From positions 1-54,676 of the forward strand of contig JAPPIG010000105.1 in NCBI GenBank assembly GCA_028820635.1: DNA of 54,676 nucleotides, written 5' to 3'. The position numbers and the translations under genes were made by a program. This stretch comes from Candidatus Poribacteria bacterium. Its GTDB lineage: Bacteria; Poribacteria; WGA-4E; WGA-3G. This document shows, in pieces, positions 51,868-54,676 of this stretch. Each line of letters begins with the position of its first letter. Positions within the stretch are counted from its first letter, which is position 1. The notes beneath the pieces were generated by a model. The model was not told the DNA's origin. It searched no databases and saw only the letters and a program-made list of their open reading frames with translations.

Positions 51868-53877
51868 CTACAGATAAGGTTTCAGATCCCAGAGGTAAAT
51901 CGCACCATCATGCCCACCGCTTGCGAGAACGGTGCAGTCATGGGAGAATGCAAAGCACTGGACATCGGTGGTGTGTCCCTTGAACGTGGCGATATTCTTA
52001 CCTGTTGCGACTTCCCATAAGCAGATGGATGTCTTTTTTAGTCCACCTTTCCACCAAGCACCCGCAACCAAATATCGGCCGCATGGCGTGAAGCGCAGTG
52101 TAATCGGTCGCTGATTTTCCTCCGATTGTGGAATTGTCATGAGTGTTTTTCCTTCTGTCGCATCCCACAAGATAATCTCGTTCCAGAATCCACCAGCGAT
52201 TATGTTACCATCTGGTGAAAACGTTATCCCCGCATTGTAACTGTTATATCCTCCCCGTTCCGGCGTAGTTAGGGGTAACTGGGTAATCTGTTCTTCAGCA
52301 TCAACATCCCATAATATGGGGATTCGTTTTTCTGGTACACGTGCTATAGGGATGCTTGCAAGTCGTTTTCCATCGGGACTCAATGCCAACGCCATAATAT
52401 ATTCTTCGTGTCCTACGAGGACAGCACATTTTTCCCAGTTTCCTCCGTCGTCTATTTTATTTGATGAAGGAGTGTACTCCCACACATAGATGTTACGGTC
52501 TCTGCCAGCGCGTGCCAACCGTTGACCTGTCAGTGCTAACGCATCGGTCCCTGTCCCCGATGACAACCCGGGTTCAGGAATAGGGATTTCAGCGATGGAT
52601 TCACCGCTTCCAAACTCACATACCTCTAATGTTTTTTCGTCTCCGCCAACAGCAAGGATTTTACCGATTGAAGTCGGGTAAACATCACGTATACTATTGG
52701 GCAGTTCTTTTTCGGTCGGATGTCTAACACACTGACTTGAAACATCCCATAAAACCGTGTTTCTACCCCAGTAGGCAGTCACTAACGTTTTTTCGTCCGG
52801 AGCGAAGACTAATGAACCGACAGTCCCGGTGTGTCCCTGAATAGTCGGGAATGCTTGAGCAACCGGTCTGCCTTTCGTCCAGATTTTGATTTTACCACTA
52901 TCGGTATAAGCCAATTGTGTGCCGCTCTCCGAAAAACGAACAGAACTTCCCTGGCTCTGATGTTCACATATGTCGATTTTTTCGCCTTTTTCTAAATTCC
53001 AGACTTCAAGCTTAGGCTGAGATGGAAAGACTACCGCGGCTATTAATTCACCTTCCGGTGTATAATATGGATGTATTTGAGCTTCCTCGTGATCAGTATA
53101 GGTTTCCTCAAGGTTTCCAGTCTCCACGTTCCACACGTGTACCCTTCCTTCTGAACCAGTGGCAGCAAAAAAACGTCCACACGGCGAAAAGCAGTGACGA
53201 CTCCACCTTTCAGTCCAATCAAGACGCGTGATTTGTTCTCCCGTTTCTACCTGCCACACTGCAATGAATTCAGCGGTACGGTTGTTATGATCATAACACG
53301 TACCTGCCAACAAACTCAAATCTGGAGAAAAGCAGCTTGGATAGATAGCATTTATGGATTTGATGTCAGTATCACTTAATTTCATTTCTATTTCATTTTT
53401 TAGTGTGCCGGTGCGCGGACACCAGATATATACCCTTCTGGTGGGATAATTGAAAGCGACGAGTTGTTCTCCATCTTGAGAAAAGATCGGTTTTAAAGAA
53501 GACAAACGAATCCGTCCTTTCGGTCTTTTCGGTAACTCCATCTCCACAACACACATCTGATTATGGATGTCCCATACCCTGAGTGCTTGCAGATATGTAT
53601 ATGCGGCAATCCATTGAGCATCTGGTGAAAATGTAACACTATCAATATATCCCCTATCCGTTTCCCACAGCGCGATCGGGGATAGCGTGGAGAAATCATA
53701 TAGCCAGAGTCCTATTTTTGTTCCTACAGCGAAGTACTGTCCATCGGGTGAGAATGCCATATCACGAACGCACCCGCGCCCCAATCGGGCAATTGCACCT
53801 TCGGGAAGTGCCCATTTAGATACATTGCTTTCGTCAAAATTAAACGGAGTGGTTGTTTGTGTTTTTGTGGATTCCAT
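51868..53877 (-). CDS. WD40-repeat protein 3 of a tandem triplet
   Basis: The 669-residue paralogue begins SKWALPEGAIARLGRGCVRD, with the same first blade (MAFSPDGQYFAVGTKIGLWL). Later blades: SVTFSPDAQWIAAYTYLQAL, RHCFSPCGRFFAATGSEGRV, VGSLVFAPDEKTLVTAYW, IMALALSPDGKRLASIPIAR, and QCFAFSHDCTVLASGGHDGA. Cytoplasmic by sequence. GGAG precedes the ATG. It is probably first in a three-gene transcription unit reading away from the rRNA region. Middle blades diverge most between the three paralogues. Confidence 0.9.
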   Translation of the reverse strand: MESTKTQTTTPFNFDESNVSKWALPEGAIARLGRGCVRDMAFSPDGQYFAVGTKIGLWLYDFSTLSPIALWETDRGYIDSVTFSPDAQWIAAYTYLQALRVWDIHNQMCVVEMELPKRPKGRIRLSSLKPIFSQDGEQLVAFNYPTRRVYIWCPRTGTLKNEIEMKLSDTDIKSINAIYPSCFSPDLSLLAGTCYDHNNRTAEFIAVWQVETGEQITRLDWTERWSRHCFSPCGRFFAATGSEGRVHVWNVETGNLEETYTDHEEAQIHPYYTPEGELIAAVVFPSQPKLEVWNLEKGEKIDICEHQSQGSSVRFSESGTQLAYTDSGKIKIWTKGRPVAQAFPTIQGHTGTVGSLVFAPDEKTLVTAYWGRNTVLWDVSSQCVRHPTEKELPNSIRDVYPTSIGKILAVGGDEKTLEVCEFGSGESIAEIPIPEPGLSSGTGTDALALTGQRLARAGRDRNIYVWEYTPSSNKIDDGGNWEKCAVLVGHEEYIMALALSPDGKRLASIPIARVPEKRIPILWDVDAEEQITQLPLTTPERGGYNSYNAGITFSPDGNIIAGGFWNEIILWDATEGKTLMTIPQSEENQRPITLRFTPCGRYLVAGAWWKGGLKKTSICLWEVATGKNIATFKGHTTDVQCFAFSHDCTVLASGGHDGAIYLWDLKPYL

Positions 53878-53934
53878 TAAATCTCCTTTTATTCAGATTT
53901 TTATAATCTATCAAATAAATCGCAAACTTGATTT

Positions 53935-54030
53935 ACAATACGCAGCGTTTAATGTGAATGCCGCAGCCAAAGGCCATAAGCACATTTAGCGTTGATTTGG
54001 CGCATTCACCAAGCAAAATTCATTATGCAT
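53935..54030. repeat. Repeat remnant between the WD40 triplet and tRNA-Ile
   Basis: Fragments of the window-wide repeats (TTTAATGTGAATGCCGCAGC, GCGTTGATTTGGCGCATTCA, GCAAAATTCATTATGC) lie here, plus TTTATGAGATACGATCTAAG at 54065. From 54085 to 54443 I see no gene, no hairpin of note and no 23S or 5S rRNA sequence. Confidence 0.55.
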
Positions 54031-54443
54031 TATTGGTTAACACTGTGAACAAACAAATTTGGATTTATGAGATACGATCTAAGGAAACAGAACTTGTGAG
54101 ACACGGGTGCCTCGCGCTGAAAAAGAACATAAAATAAATGGAAGAAAGTTATTCTTTATGTTGAAAATCAGGTGAATAGGGTAATGTAATCAACTTAACG
54201 CTAATCTTAGTAACGCCGTGGAGACGTAAATATATAGTCAATAGAATAAAAAGTCTAATCGTAACTATACATCTTCCCTGTTTGGGAGTCATTTGATGTG
54301 ATAAAAACTAAACACAAGTTGAGGATATTTCCTTATAGGAAGGATATTGTTGGGTGGATAATGACAAAAACTATACAAAACCTGATTAAAATGTAGGGTT
54401 GGATGTTAATTTGTTGAAATGATCGGATGGTTTAGAAAAGAAA

Positions 54444-54517
54444 TGGGCTTACCTGGAATCGAACCAGGGACCTCGCGCTTATCAGGCGCGCGCTCTAACC
54501 TTCTGAGCTATAAGCCC
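54444..54517 (-). tRNA. tRNA-Ile (GAU anticodon)
   Basis: On the minus strand: acceptor GGGCTTA/TAAGCCC, D arm TAGCTCAGAAGGTTAGAGC, anticodon arm GCGCGCCTGATAAGCGCG (anticodon GAT), T loop GGTTCGATTCC, discriminator A, CCA not encoded. It follows the 16S gene by about 120 bases, the usual place for an rRNA-spacer tRNA. Confidence 0.96.
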
Positions 54518-54629
54518 CTGAGAGAAGTGAGAAAGTATGTTTTTGAAAGTTAAATAGGAAGTCGTATATGCCTTGTAAAATTTAGAGCGTTCTGAACAAG
54601 GAGATTGTGTGAGAATATCCTTGTTAATG

Positions 54630-54676
<47 letters not shown>

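Noticed and set aside
54085..54443. 5' part of a 23S gene or other RNA
   Set aside because: No conserved 23S or 5S sequence could be read on either strand.

Overview
The window looks like a chromosomal segment of an uncultivated Gram-negative bacterium, most like the sponge- and seawater-associated Candidatus Poribacteria. This rests on pattern recognition, not a search: dockerin-type repeats ending in a DVNGDG...LDLVLV motif, many WD40/NHL/Asp-box propeller proteins, ECF sigma factors fused to propellers, an SprA-like outer-membrane protein, and hundreds of bases of short palindromic intergenic repeats with the core GTAGGAGCGACCTCC...GGTCGCGAC. The 16S 3' end has a standard anti-Shine-Dalgarno sequence, and GGAGG-type ribosome binding sites fix several starts.

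Layout. 1-3.7 kb is accessory: the tail of a type IIG restriction-modification enzyme, an FRG-domain/TPR protein overlapping it, a VapBC-like toxin-antitoxin pair, and an HTH regulator behind a consensus promoter set in a perfect palindrome and an array of GTGACGTG repeats. 4.2-10.3 kb is on the minus strand: a cobalamin riboswitch with its own promoter and a terminator-like expression platform leads into a YncE-like propeller with a dockerin, then a lipoprotein with a multi-pass membrane domain, then another secreted propeller. I read this as a candidate B12 capture/uptake locus analogous to Bacteroides BtuG systems.

10.5-16.5 kb carries stable RNA and housekeeping genes: four tRNA-Ser, tRNA-Arg(ACG) directly before tadA, tRNA-Ala, a long SRP RNA, then dnaX-ebfC-recR. 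16.7-21.3 kb holds a secreted M28-type peptidase, an Rpn-like nuclease-fold protein, and mnmG-rsmG. 21.4-27.0 kb is a partner-switching signalling set: STAS protein, membrane histidine kinase, response regulator-PP2C phosphatase, RsbW-like kinase, second STAS protein. It is followed by a full-length but catalytically degenerate AccD-like protein. 27.9-30.5 kb has galK and a ROK sugar kinase. 30.5-36.2 kb encodes a lipoprotein, an NHL-propeller lipoprotein and a large SprA-like outer-membrane protein.

36.3-42.7 kb is a tandem pair of giant ECF sigma factor-transmembrane-Asp-box propeller fusions. Each has the same putative ECF-type promoter (AACC-17 bp-CGTC) and its own terminator, which suggests autoregulation and a sensor that needs no separate anti-sigma factor. 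42.8-44.35 kb is an IS630-like element with a decayed transposase, inserted into a decayed trypsin/HtrA-like protease gene. Aconitase follows, then three tandem paralogous cytoplasmic WD40 proteins. The window ends on the minus strand with the 16S rRNA 3' end and tRNA-Ile(GAT), with no 23S gene where one would be expected. MITE-like elements with TATAGT...ACTATA ends flank the histidine kinase gene and also lie after recR.
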